DNA of 64,000 bases from Pyrrhoderma lamaoense. Taxonomy: Eukaryota; Basidiomycota; Agaricomycetes; Hymenochaetales; Hymenochaetaceae. The stretch covers positions 868,001 through 932,000 of the forward strand of contig NBAZ01000004.1 in assembly GCA_002794735.1 (NCBI GenBank), written 5' to 3'. The notes beneath the pieces were generated by a model. It did no database searches. It was not told the DNA's origin and saw only the letters and a list, made by a program, of their open reading frames with translations. Shown piece after piece: positions 1 to 10,902 of this stretch. Position 1 is the first letter of the stretch, and every line of letters begins with the position of its first letter. A program made the translations under genes and the position numbers.

Positions 1-569
1 TCACATGTAACACCAGTAGCATGTCAATTATCCATATTACTGAACCTTGGTAATTTGACGAAGAAACACAGACAGCTTGCAACATATCCTAAAATTATAT
101 TATAAAAAACGCGTCATATAAGACATTCAACTGTGATCTCATGAGAAACTAAAGAGAGTAACTAATCTAATAATAGTTCGAAGATAAAGAATTATTTTAC
201 TATCGGTTTGTTTCCTTTGTTTATTGTTTTGACAACTATTGTGATGCATAATAAATAACTTATAATATATTATCTAAGTAAGTTAATCTGAAACAGAGCG
301 CGGGAAATTTTCTTCCATTTTGGGATCAGTACCCGCCTACTAAGATTCGAAAACCACGTCCCGTTGTCTAGAGAGGTAGCCCCAAAGACTATAAGTGAGT
401 ACAACGCCCTAATGCTGCTGCACTCTACAATCCAATCCGTTTCCAAGCATACAGCTACTCCTCTGGGTCCAAAGAAGTGCTTGGAAATCAGTGATTTCGG
501 ATGGATTGGGACTCTTTGTTTTGGAAGTACATCTAGCCTGAATTCATCTGACTGATTCCTTAATAGAAA
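1..569. other. Upstream region of RPL9, no gene seen
   Basis: AT-rich in the first 300 bases. No coding exon is supported. The frame open from 364 to 555 begins at a non-ATG codon and resembles no family I know. A GTGAGT at about 393 and a TAG at 562-564, just before the RPL9 start codon, could bound a 5' leader intron, which ribosomal protein genes often have, but this is only a guess. Confidence 0.4.
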
Positions 570-1246
570 ATGAGAGACATCGTCCAGACTGAGGAGCTTG
601 ACGTGCCCGAGGGTGTCACTGTCTCAATCAAATCAAGGCTTGTAACCGTCACCGGGCCTCGAGGGACCCTCAAGAAGAACATTCGACATGTTGCGATGGA
701 CATTCAAGTCCTCCCGACCAAGACGGGTAAGGTTACTTTTGCAATCTGGCAAGGTGGCCGCAAGCACAATGCGTGTCTCCGCACCATCCGTTCGTTGGTC
801 TCCAACATGATCATCGGTGTCACGAAGGGCTTCCAGTACAAAATGCGTCTAGTATATGCCCATTTCCCTATAAACTGCATCATTCAAGATAACGGACAGG
901 CGATCGAAATCCGTAACTTCTTGGGGGAGAAGGTATGTTAACATATAGGCCCTATGCGCATCCATTAATACTGCTGGTTAGACTGTTCGTAATGTCAAGA
1001 TGCTTGAAGGGGTCAAGGTCATTGAGTCAAAAGCCCAGAAGGATGAGTTGATCCTCGAAGGCACTGATGTTCAAAACGTTTCTCAATCTGGTATGTCTAT
1101 AGGGTTTCTGAACTTCGAACTACAAATCAACTTTGCTTTTTCCAGCTGCATCTATCCAGGGCATCTGCAGAGTCCGAAACAAGGATATCCGAAAATTCTT
1201 GGATGGTATATATGTATCGGAACGGGGTACAATTGAGCAGGAGTAG
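570..1246 (+). CDS. RPL9: 60S ribosomal protein L9 (uL6)
   Basis: Large-subunit ribosomal protein uL6, which sits near the factor-binding site of the cytosolic 60S subunit. Three exons, 570-932, 982-1090 and 1146-1246, join in frame to 190 residues, the normal length for the eukaryotic protein. The start ([16 protein letters not shown]) and blocks such as [29 protein letters not shown] and the C-terminal [18 protein letters not shown] are characteristic. Both introns are short GT-AG introns (49 and 55 nt). The start is the first ATG of the conserved N-terminus, 5 nt after a TAG that may be a splice acceptor. It converges on the STE14 gene, about 135 bp apart. No frame break was seen. Confidence 0.96.
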
Positions 1247-1381
1247 AGGAGTGCTGGTTGTATGTTTTTATTTTACTGTTTTTGTACTCATGTGATGCAT
1301 ATGCAATATGAAGCAACTTTCTTCTTTAATTGGATCATCAATACATTATGCGTGTACAAATGTGTCTCTATGTATACGGTC

Positions 1382-2486
1382 TTAAGGAACAAATGGGATA
1401 CGAGTCCCGACCCTCTTCCTGTATTGCTCATAATCATCCCCAAAGAATTGAATTAGTGCACGTTCCTCCGCTAGGGATGCATCAGCTGTAGCCCTTATAC
1501 AAATGTGACTAGCAGAGCTCATACCTCGGATACGATAATAGAAGAAACGCCACAGTAAAATACTATACAAGACGAACGAAAGCGGATTTTGAAGGACGAG
1601 CTGTGTTCCAAGAGCCCAATAAAAAAATCCTGCATAAGATGGATGACGGAACCAACTGCACAATAATAAATATATAAAACTTTATAAAGAAAAACTAGGA
1701 ACGAACGCATATACTCCGTCTGTTACTAGTTTGTGTTTTGTAGCTTTCTCAAATGCGACCATATGCGAAAAGTTTGTTGTAGCTTGTATCATTGCTCCTG
1801 AGCGTAGCGCCTGACCGATTATAGTTAATAATATACCTACAACACCAAGTTGGTATCTGCAAAGTTAAGCTTAGTCTGACGTTCACATACCTATTGAGGA
1901 TAAGAAAGGAACCGTCTTCCATGTGGGACAGAAACACAGGGATAGGAGGTACTCCGTCAGGGCTGTCGCATGAGCGATATGGTACAGAGATCCATTATCG
2001 AGTAAGAAGGCTTTGATCTGATACTCAGTGGAAAGGCCTTTTATTCACGACTTCTGAGAAAGTGCTTACAATCGACGCTACATTTTTCTCTATTCCAGCC
2101 TGCTGTCACCGCAAATTCTGCCCAATGAAAGATTGACCAGGCACCCAAAAAGAAACCAAGTTGAGGAGTCAACCACCACCAGCCCGTCTGAGTATCAGGG
2201 CCATACCATGAGCTAAGGAGATGTAGTCTCGTGAAGAAGACGTCGAAAGAAAGAAAACAGAGACCCCAAGAAGAAAGGATATCAGTGATACTGCACACGG
2301 AGTATTTGGCAATTTTCCATGAGGTTGAGAAGGTCCGACTGGACGCATCTCAAGTGGATCGATTGTAGTTTTATATGTACCAAGTTTCTGAAAACGAGAG
2401 TCTCCATTTGATTCGGACATCCTATCATCTAAATGAGCGCGTTGTCGTAGCCTCAAGTCGAATCCATCATCAGAGTTGTTGTACAT
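1382..2486 (-). CDS. STE14: Protein-S-isoprenylcysteine carboxyl methyltransferase (ICMT/Ste14)
   Basis: ER membrane enzyme that methyl-esterifies the C-terminal prenylcysteine of CaaX proteins such as Ras, Rho and mating pheromone, using S-adenosylmethionine. The C-terminal catalytic block is clear: WFRHPSYAGFFYWALGTQ, then after an intron EERALIQFFGDDYEQYRKRV and the end RIPFVP. Upstream are QALRSGAMIQATTNFSHMVA and hydrophobic segments such as GFFLGAWSIFHWAEFAVTAG. At least five exons. One intron at 2038-2069 is only 32 nt, and removing it joins KCSVD to CLSTEYQIKAFLLDNGSLYH. The frame between the first exon (start at 2486) and the block near 2220 is off by one base, and probably again near 1890, so the N-terminal structure is tentative. 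Confidence 0.85.
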
Positions 2487-2732
2487 TCAAGAGTCTTTCT
2501 ACAAGTTCTCTCGCGAGTAAAACACTATGAGTAAAGCGTTTGTGCGGAAAGAAGAGAAGCTGTTATTTGTTGCATTGTTACATATTAATACTAATACTGG
2601 AGACGACGATGGGCGATCTCGCGGTGCCTGTTCTTGTTTTCTTACTTCACCAAAACCAACGCGCTGGAATTTTAAAAACGCGTGTTCCTTAAGTTTACAA
2701 AGTACTTCGTTTGCTTTGGTCCTCAGGTTGAC

Positions 2733-5379
2733 ATGCGATGGCGGAGTAGAGCATATCTAACCACGTTTTTCTCTCACGAACATACTTTAAAACTTCATAA
2801 TCAACTACAGATACGATGCGGACAGCGTAGATTTGTGTCCAAAAAGCAAAGTAATGACCCTGCAAAAATCCGTAACTTAGCTGTTGTAGCCCATATTGGT
2901 TTGGAATGAATCATTCGAACTTTATTTACGAATCATTCACATCTTTTCCTGTTTTCAGATTCGGGAAAGACAACTTTAACAGAGTCTATTCTATTGCGTT
3001 CGGGTTATCTGTCGGCTCCGGGCACGGTCGACACAGGCTCTACTACCACCGATTTTCTTCCAGCTGAACGCGAACGCGGCATAACCATTCAGTCTGCCAG
3101 TATACCTGTTACTTGGAAAGATTGGTCTATAAACCTCATTGATACACCTGGACATGCGGACTTTGGAATGGAAGTTGAGAGTGCAAGTCGTGTTGTTGAT
3201 GGTGCTATTGTACTTATCGATGCAGTTGAAGGCGTAGAAAGCCAGACACAGGGAGTTTGGAAGCAGCTTGATAGGTCGGTGCGTTCGTTCAGCTCAATTA
3301 ACTATCATTCCGAAAACTCAGACTATTTCAGATATCAAGTTCCTTCCCGTATGCTATTTCTAAATAAAATGGATCGTGTTGGGGCTTCTTTCCGCTCTTC
3401 CTTGCAGTCTATTTTGAATTTCAGGTTACACCCGAATCCAATGCCCATCACTCTCCCAGTTGCTTCATTTGATCCAAAAGCTTACTCTACTGCTGAACCA
3501 GGTATCGAGGGGATTGTTGATCTCGTTAATTGGGAAGTCTGGAAATGGGATATTACGAAAAAGGATTTTGACGGTGAAATTCCTGTGTCTATCTTGCCTC
3601 TTCCATATGATAAGGACAAACTGGGACAAATCGGTATATTTTCTTCTGACCACCCGCTGATCAAGGAACTTGTTCCAGCTCGTACGGCCTTCTTAGAGAA
3701 CTTGTCGATGTTTTCTGAAGAATTAATGGATGAAGTACTTTCCCTCCCATCTGATCCATCGGCTTACCTGTCAATTAAATCAGGATCCATTATACCTGCG
3801 CTGCGATCTGCTGTTTTGCAGAACAAAGTTCTTCCTGTTTTATGTGGTTCTGCAATGAAGCATATCGGTACGGATCTGGTTCTGAATTATGCAGGGCACC
3901 TTCTTTCAAGCCCTTTGGATGCTCCCGGTGCCATTATATCCCAAACCTCTAGCAACTTACAAATGCTCGCTTGGAAGGTTACGTGGGATAAAAGGAGGGG
4001 CTGGATGACGTTTGTTCGAATTTACTCTGGTAAGTGCAAACTATTTATGTTTCATGACATCAAGTTAATATTCTAGGTTAAAAGGTACACTATCTAAGCA
4101 GTCAACACTTCACAATGTTACTCGTGATCAGAAGGAAAAGGTTTCAAAGCTGCTTCTTTTGTATGCATCTCAGCCGGAAGAAGTTGATACATTAACATTC
4201 GGAGACGTTGGTGTTTTGATAGGCTTGAAGCATACTCGCACTGGTGATACCTTAGTTTCTGGTCAACAGCATGGGCATTCGCCAAAGCACCGACATCATC
4301 AAGATGAGACAGAACCAAGCCCGCTTCGCGATATCAGCCCACCTCCAGCTGTTATGACAGCTGCTATCATCCCTCAGTCTAGCTCCGACCTGCAGCCTGT
4401 GCAGGATGCTCTACTTGCCTTATCACGGACCGATCCATCAGCTCGAGTAGAATTATCGGAGGGTCAGCTACTTGTACACGGATTGGGGGCTCTGCATCTC
4501 GAAATTATTGAAGGAAGATTGAAAGATGAATGGGGCGTTGCCTTTGAAGCTGGTCGTCGGCGTGTTTCTTATCGTGAAGCCTTCGCTGAAGGTCTGGATC
4601 TGGACATCACTGACAGCTGGAGTACGGAGCTTCATGGCCGTCCCGTCAGCGTAAACCTGGGACTTAGAATCCGGGCTCTTGAAGAAAATGAAGAGGGGGA
4701 TCCGTTGTGGGATCAAAATGTTGTCCTAACGAGAAGTGGTAATTTACTCCGCCCCCCCAACAAAGATGGAACTCTCAGTTCTCAAGAAGCACAAAATCCT
4801 TTGACATACATCGCTCAAGGGGTTTCTAGCGCACTTATTTCTTCTCCCCATACAACCTTGCCACTTTCTCGTACTCGTATCATCGTTAATAAGTTTTCGA
4901 TTTCACCTCAAGAAATGCCTATCAGCGTGCTTGCGGGAGCTGTGAGTGTGATCATTCGTCGTGCTATTATAAAGGCTGGTCAAGGGGCTCTTATGGAGCC
5001 ATACGTACGTCTGAAGATTTCTGTGGGTGAAGAGCATATGGGGCGGGTCGTCAAAGACCTCACAGAGCGTGGAGGAGAAGTGGTCGACCTAGGTGGACTC
5101 AATGACGCAGATGAAAACATCGCTTATTCCGAGGAGGGTGTCTATCTTCCGCCAGACTGGGTTACACCTTCAATACTTTCTTCATCACAAACGGGTCGTA
5201 CGAGTTCTTTACAGCGATCTATCAACGTGATTGCGCCTCTTAGCCAGTTGTTAGATTTCAACACCCGGCTTAGGTCGCTCTCAGGTGGTCATGGTACATT
5301 TGAGATGGTTAACGATGGATTCCGGGCAGTCAGTAGTTCAAGGAGGATGGAAATTATGAAGGAGATTGGCAGGGCGTAA
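2733..5379 (+). CDS. MEF2: Mitochondrial elongation factor G2 (ribosome-recycling GTPase)
   Basis: Mitochondrial EF-G2 works with the recycling factor to split mitochondrial ribosomes after termination. All GTPase motifs are visible: DSGKTTL (split by an intron), RERGITIQSA, DTPGHADF and NKMDR. Domain II (FVRIYSG) and domains III-V follow, including EGQLLVHGLGALHLEI and the C-terminal LSGGHGTFEM. Exons are about 2733-2898, 2959-3274, 3332-4029 and 4077-5379, about 828 residues. The start at 2733 gives a basic, hydroxylated N-terminus suited to mitochondrial import. The junction at 4029/4077 is one base short: splicing at the GT donor and TAG acceptor gives a stop, while one extra base restores FVRIYSG followed by LKGTLSKQ. 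It is divergent from STE14, about 250 bp apart. Confidence 0.93.
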
Positions 5380-5452
5380 GAGCGTTACGAAAATCGCAGA
5401 CCTTCCAGTAATATATAACATAGATTACCGACATAGATGTATTTAATTATTC

Positions 5453-7102
5453 CTACATAAAACTTTCTCGCATTTCGTCTGCATCGCCATACAATGCCCC
5501 ACCATCCATCTCATCGTCATCATCAACCGCACCGATACGGTCACCAGCAACGCTATTAAGTGCTTGGCTAAAAGCTAGCATTCCAAAATCATCCTCTCCA
5601 AATTCTAGAGTCTCTCTCTCTGAGAATGTCTCTAAAGACGAGAATACACTCGTGAATCGCATTGGTGCTGGAGTAGCATCCCGTTCTCTTTCATCATGAT
5701 CAGGAAGGAAAAGTGGTGTCTGCTCCCGACCACTCTCCAGAGATTCAATCGACGCCCTAGAAAAGTATGCGTCACTTTCCCTTCTAGTAACGGAAGGATG
5801 AGGAGGAGGTGCCATAGAACCGGTCCTAGGAATAGATGATCTAGAAGACTGTGCAGGTGTTACTCCACGAGTAGCCCATGGTTCAATCACTACAGAAAGA
5901 CACCGATCAAGCATTTTCAGTTCACGAAACGAAAGCTGTAAGGTTGGTTTCTTCTTTACTTCATCTTCCTCGTCTTCATCAACATCAAACACTGATTTGG
6001 TCCTTGTTGAAGCAGAAGGTTCGACATCGGACTCCGTACCTGAATCATCGAATACTTGATTCTCCACTTCTTCCTGCTTAATTCTCGATTCTTTATCTTC
6101 TCTACCTCTTTTTGAATTCAAATTATAGTCACCACCATCACCATCATCTACGTTCTCGCTCAACGATCCTTCTTCTAATTCCTCAAGATACTGCACTTGC
6201 TTTCTGGACCTCGTTGATCTTCTCGGTGCCGAACTATATCTCTCTGATCGACTACTCACGTTGGCAATTGATGACATTTCTATTTCATCCTCAGCGTTAG
6301 TAGAGTTAGCATTCACTGTATTACGCCTTCTGTCTTTCTGGAATTCCTGTCTTCTATTTGCCCCAGTCGCAGTACGTTTTTGAGGCTTCCTTCCAATCTG
6401 ATTGATATCCTCCTGGCTAGCATCAGAACCCTCCTCAAATTTGCGTTTTCCGCTGGACTTCAATTCAGCTCTTGAGGAGTCACCATCATCTATTCACTGA
6501 TTTCGTTGATTACAAAGTTTCTTGTCTTAAACTTGTTGATTAGTGACACAAGTCGTTTTATGTTATCTTTGATCATATTCACCTTCAATAGTAAGGTATG
6601 GGGCTCCGCCTTTCGGAGAAAATACGCGAACTGGTAACTTCCTGCCAAATCCAAATGGTCTCCATTCAGTAAACGATATGCAAGAAATAGCTACCATGAT
6701 ACGCCGGTATACCTCCTCTATGTACATCTACAGTCCCCTTCTTAACATTTGCAGGTCCTCCAGGCCCCAGATGAGCGTTTTTCTCTGCGTTGAGTTTTGG
6801 TTGGATCCTGTCATGACATTAAGAAGGCTATGTACAAAGAAACATCAAGCTTACAATGTTCTGAGGTCAGACACCACAGACTTGAGTATCCGCTTCGACA
6901 TCCAACCGACATGCCTGTCATCGAGATACACCTATTATAGTGGTGCCTCAGTTTCTGAGTTTCTCTAAATAATAAATATTGTTACACATAACGGAATAAC
7001 TTCATCCACCGACAATCTCAGATGAAATGTATTGCGAACTCGAAATGGCATTTGATCAAGGCTCAAGGGCTTGTGAACAAATGCGTCGCGTAGATCACTC
7101 AT
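5453..7102 (-). CDS. Unidentified protein with conserved N-terminal block and acidic disordered tail
   Basis: I do not recognise the family. The N-terminal exons read MSDLRDAFVHKPLSLDQM, VYLDDRHVGWMSKRILKSV, a glycine/lysine block (GPGGPANVKKGTVDVHRG) and, in one frame, GSYQFAYFLRKAEPHTLLLK. Short introns separate them. The large 3' exon (about 5453-6480) is low complexity: rich in Ser, Glu, Asp and basic patches (KRKFEEG, RRSTRSRKQVQYLEELEE), with a short ordered segment LQLSFRELKMLDRCLSVVIEPWA. The basic clusters suggest a nuclear protein, but that is inference. The start at 7102 is the first ATG of the open frame, about 150 bp downstream of the LEU1 stop codon. The frame at the last junction (about 6480-6590) is ambiguous, so a one-base break is possible. 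It converges on MEF2. Confidence 0.55.
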
Positions 7103-7249
7103 TGCATAAATAACGCGTAAACAAAACGCGTACACATGTATGACAAAAAATCAATTTAATTCGCTTTAATCCACTAATTGATACAACTACTAATATACCT
7201 ACAACCAAAAGAATTCGGAAAAGAAAGTAACAATGAACAAAATGGACCA

Positions 7250-9855
7250 CTACCAATCCATTTTGTGACTAGAAACCCTTGATTTAGGTGAAACGGGGAT
7301 TTTACCTTTATAACCAAATCCATCTAACCAAGGCCATACTACTGACCGGCGTTTCTCAAAGTCGGAAATCGCATCAGATTTTTGTAAAGTCAAACCAATA
7401 TCATCAAGCCCATTCAACAAACAGTGACGTCTGAATGCATCAATAGTAAATGGGACCGGAGCTTGTCCATTTGGTCTCCTAATCTCGTTCTTTTCAAGGT
7501 CCACCTCAAGCTCAAATCCGTTTGCCGCATCCTCTCCAAGAGAACGACACACATCCTTCGGCAAAGTGATTGCCAGCATACCATTCTGTAGAGTATTATT
7601 CCGGAAAATATCCGCAAAGCTTGGGGCGATTATGCAACGAATGCCAAAATCGTTAAGGCTCCAGGGTGCGTGCTCCCGACTACTTCCACAACCAAAGTTC
7701 TCTCCTGTGCAAACAATGATTTTTGATTTGTTGAATGGGGCACGGTTCAAAACAAAATCGGTGTCTTCTCCCGTATTGGGATCTTTACGCAGCGTGAAAA
7801 AGAGAGCGCTCGCGAGGCCCGTTCGTTTTAACGTCTTCAAAAACTGCTTAGGAATAATCATGTCCGTATCAACGTTCTCAATATCAATTCGCGCAGCAAT
7901 TCCTTTCAAGACTGTAAATTTGCGGCCAGCTGATGGGGTCTCTGAAGAGGGGAGTTCGGTATTTGATTGAGACACAGCTGTTTGTTGCGGCTCGGGAGGA
8001 GCAAGAACAGGATCCGTCCAGAAAATTGATGGATCAAGCTCTTTAATAACAGGAGCTCCTTCCTTAATCTCGGCACCAAGGAATTTACGAACATCAGTCA
8101 GATAGCCAGTCATTGCTGCTGCCGCTGCCATGGCAGGGCTTACGAGGTGTGTACGGCCACCTGCTCCTTGACGACCCTCAAAATTTCGATTGCTTGTGCT
8201 TGCACATCGCTCTTGTGGCAACAATTGGTCAGGGTTCATACCAAGACACATTGAGCAACCGGCTTCTCTCCAGTCAAAGCCAGCTCGCCTAAAGACTACG
8301 TCGAGGCCTTCCGCTTCCGCTTGTTCCTTAACCAGACCAGAACCAGGTACAATCATCGCCTGCACATGAGATGAGACTTTGGCGTCAGGTCCAGCAGCAA
8401 TGACAATCTTCGCAGCAGAACGAAGGTCCTCAATTCGTGAGTTTGTGCATGAACCAATGAAGACCTTGTCAATCTTTACTTCTGTCATTGGAGTTTTAGG
8501 GGTAAGACCCATGTATTGGAGAGAACGTTCAACAGATTTGCGCTTAATGGGATCTTCAATCTCTGCTGGGTCGGGGACTAATCCTGTGATAGGAGCTACG
8601 TCCTGTGGTGATGTACCCCATGTTACAGTTGGAACAATATCGGATGCATTAATCCGAACCTCCTTGTCGAAAGTTGCACCTTCATCAGTTTTAAGAGTGC
8701 TCCAGTATGCAACAGCTCGTTCCCATTCTTCTCCTTTTGGAGCAAGGGGACGACCTTTCAGGTACTCGAAAGTTATTTCATCAGGTGCAACCATTCCAGC
8801 TCTTGCACCAGCTTCAATACTCATGTTGCATACACTCATGCGAGCCTCCATACTAAATCCGCGGAATACTGAGCCCGCAAACTCAATAACACAACCGGTA
8901 CCACCTGCTGTTCCGATTACACCAATGATATGGAGAATCACGTCTTTTGAAGTGACACCTTCGTGAAGATCTCCATCAACACTGATTCTCATATTTTTAC
9001 TCTTCTTTTGCGGTAAAGTTTGTGTTGCAAGGACATGTTCTACTTCAGAGGTCCCAATTCCGAACGCTAAGGCGCCAAAAGCTCCATGAGCTATAGATGC
9101 GAAATTAGCATTTTGTTATAAGAAACATTGCAGGGACTCACTAGAAGTATGCGAATCACCACATACGCATGTTATTCCAGGTAACGTGAAACCTTGTTCA
9201 GGGCCGATGATGTGAACAATGCCTAGTTAAGTTAATGAGGGGCCATTGCTCTCTATATGGAGAGAAACATATTTACCCTGTCGGCGGTCCTTCATGCCAA
9301 AGTATGTCAAACCAAACTCCTTCACGTTTTCTTCTAAAGCTAAACATTGTGCCTTGGAATCCGGTTCCACGGTATAATCTTCTGTTCTAGAGAATGCCTT
9401 ACGGGGTGCGGTTCTACGTTCTCGTAAGCATATGTATGCAGTGGCACAAATCATATCACTACTTACGGAATGTTGTGGTCCACCGTAGCCAGCGTGCAGT
9501 CTGTTCGGCGGACGGAGCGGCCTGCAGTTCGACTGAATGCAAGAATAAGAGGCTTATCTCGGAATTACATATCAAACCGAAAATAGAAGCTTACAGGCCT
9601 TCGAATGCCTGAGGGCTGGTAACCTCATGCACAAGATGTCTAGATAGGAGTATGTTTGAGTCCAACAAGCATTGTTTGCAGGGAGCAAATAACATACCTA
9701 TCGATGTAGAGAAGAGTCAGACCGTCCTCCTGGACATGCCTGTGGCTAGGAGTCAGTATTCTAAAGTAACTAAAGATTCAAGTTCTAAGCGCACACAACA
9801 TGGTCATCCCATACTTTATCGTACAAAGTGCGGGGCGTGAGATTGGTGCTGGCAT
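7250..9855 (-). CDS. LEU1: 3-isopropylmalate dehydratase (fused large and small subunits)
   Basis: Iron-sulfur isomerase of leucine synthesis, converting 2- to 3-isopropylmalate in the cytosol. Fungi fuse the two bacterial subunits, and both are present here. The large-subunit domain has [25 protein letters not shown], the VDHN block, [10 protein letters not shown], and the cluster ligands in GSCTNSR and [12 protein letters not shown] Pro/Ser linker follows, then the small-subunit domain with [13 protein letters not shown] and [15 protein letters not shown]. The last exon (7250 to about 9093) is long, and several short exons lie upstream. The ATG at 9855 reads MPAPISRP and then falls out of frame at a G4 run (9832-9835 on the plus strand). 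One more base gives [12 protein letters not shown], so this is a probable one-base deletion. Divergent from RPL29. Confidence 0.95.
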
Positions 9856-10285
9856 TATGGAGTATGAGGAAGAGTTACGAGGATCGAGAACGAGGACTTG
9901 TGAGGAGATTATATGTATGTAGAGTAAATAAATATAACAAATTAGCGCACATAGAAATGACTTAAACCATCGTTGTATCGGGACGATGATTCGGCTTTTT
10001 TCGGTCTTCGGACACCCTCATCCAATCACCCTCTTCGGATTTTCCTCTCCCATCGTATCGCCGAACGAGTGGGCTTCTGCACCAAGTTTAGAAAACAAAA
10101 TCTTGAGATTTATTTAGAAAACATGTAAGCAGGTATTACAAAGATACTGTGAGAATACTTCCCCATATACAAACAAACTACATAGCACATGAGATGCACA
10201 CGATTATGTCATCATCTACAGATCCGCATCCTAGAGTATCTGAGCTAAGTCTAGCCAACGTCAAGCAAACTCGGATTCAGAAAAG
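9856..10285. promoter_or_regulatory. Divergent promoter region between LEU1 and RPL29
   Basis: About 430 bp between two start codons on opposite strands. It should hold the promoters of both genes. I see AT-rich stretches and no coding exon. No specific operator could be assigned by eye. Confidence 0.4.
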
Positions 10286-10712
10286 ATGGCCAAATCAAAG
10301 AAGTATGCTTCAACATCCAACGAGTCGTATTTTGAAATGTGTACTTACATCTCTTGTACTTACCAGCCATACCAATCACAACCAAAACAAAAAAGCTCAC
10401 CGCAATGGCATCAAGAAGCCATCGAGGACACGCACTCGCTCATTGAAGGGTGTGAGTATTTCTTGCAAGCTAGGACTTTAGTAGTGATCCTAGTATTAAC
10501 ACTCTTGCTTGGCGATATAGGTTGATGCTAAAGTAAGGCTTTGAAAGTACTAATCACAATTAGAATACCAAAGTTGAATGAATCTCTAGTTCCGTCGCAA
10601 CGCCCGATTCGCACTTGTCGGCTCAGTGAGTAACCCTTAGTTCAATATATGAATTTAATGACCTATTTTTCTATAGCAAAAAGCCCGTGCTGAACAACGA
10701 GCCGCCGCATGA
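10286..10712 (+). CDS. RPL29: 60S ribosomal protein L29 (eL29), five exons with a 12-nt microexon
   Basis: Small, very basic large-subunit protein of eukaryotic ribosomes. Exons 10286-10302, 10367-10451, 10521-10532, 10590-10625 and 10677-10712 total 186 nt and join in frame to 61 residues, the usual length. The product reads MAKSKNHTNHNQNKKAHRNG, then IKKP, RTRSLKGV and DAKFRRNARFALVGSQKARA, ending EQRAAA. Intron boundaries are consensus (GTATGC, GTGAGT, GTAAGG and GTGAGT donors; all AG acceptors). The third exon is only 12 nt (Val-Asp-Ala-Lys). Four introns in a 61-codon gene is heavy even for a basidiomycete. The gene is intact and converges on TFC1. Confidence 0.95.
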
Positions 10713-10902
10713 TGGATTTTATGGTGCATCGCTAATTATGTACACTAGAACAGGCCAAACGAGTTTTCCTTTTCGATGTTTGTATGACCCATCTTCGCAC
10801 TATGTTATGTATGCTCACGCAGAAAATATCAAACAACCATAAAAATCTGCAAAACTGCTACAACAACTTTGAGCAACAGTAGCGTGATATATCCTCTGAT
10901 AT

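Noticed and set aside
364..555. Possible short gene upstream of RPL9
   Set aside because: Starts at a non-ATG codon, no recognisable domain, and sits where the RPL9 leader is expected.
5453..7102. Rad9-type checkpoint clamp protein
   Set aside because: One frame gives a segment reminiscent of Rad9 near the end of its clamp domain, but the available upstream space before LEU1 is too short for that domain and the N-terminus does not match.
8379..8966. 195-codon open frame on the plus strand
   Set aside because: It lies fully antisense to the conserved LEU1 exon, has no family signature and begins without promoter context.
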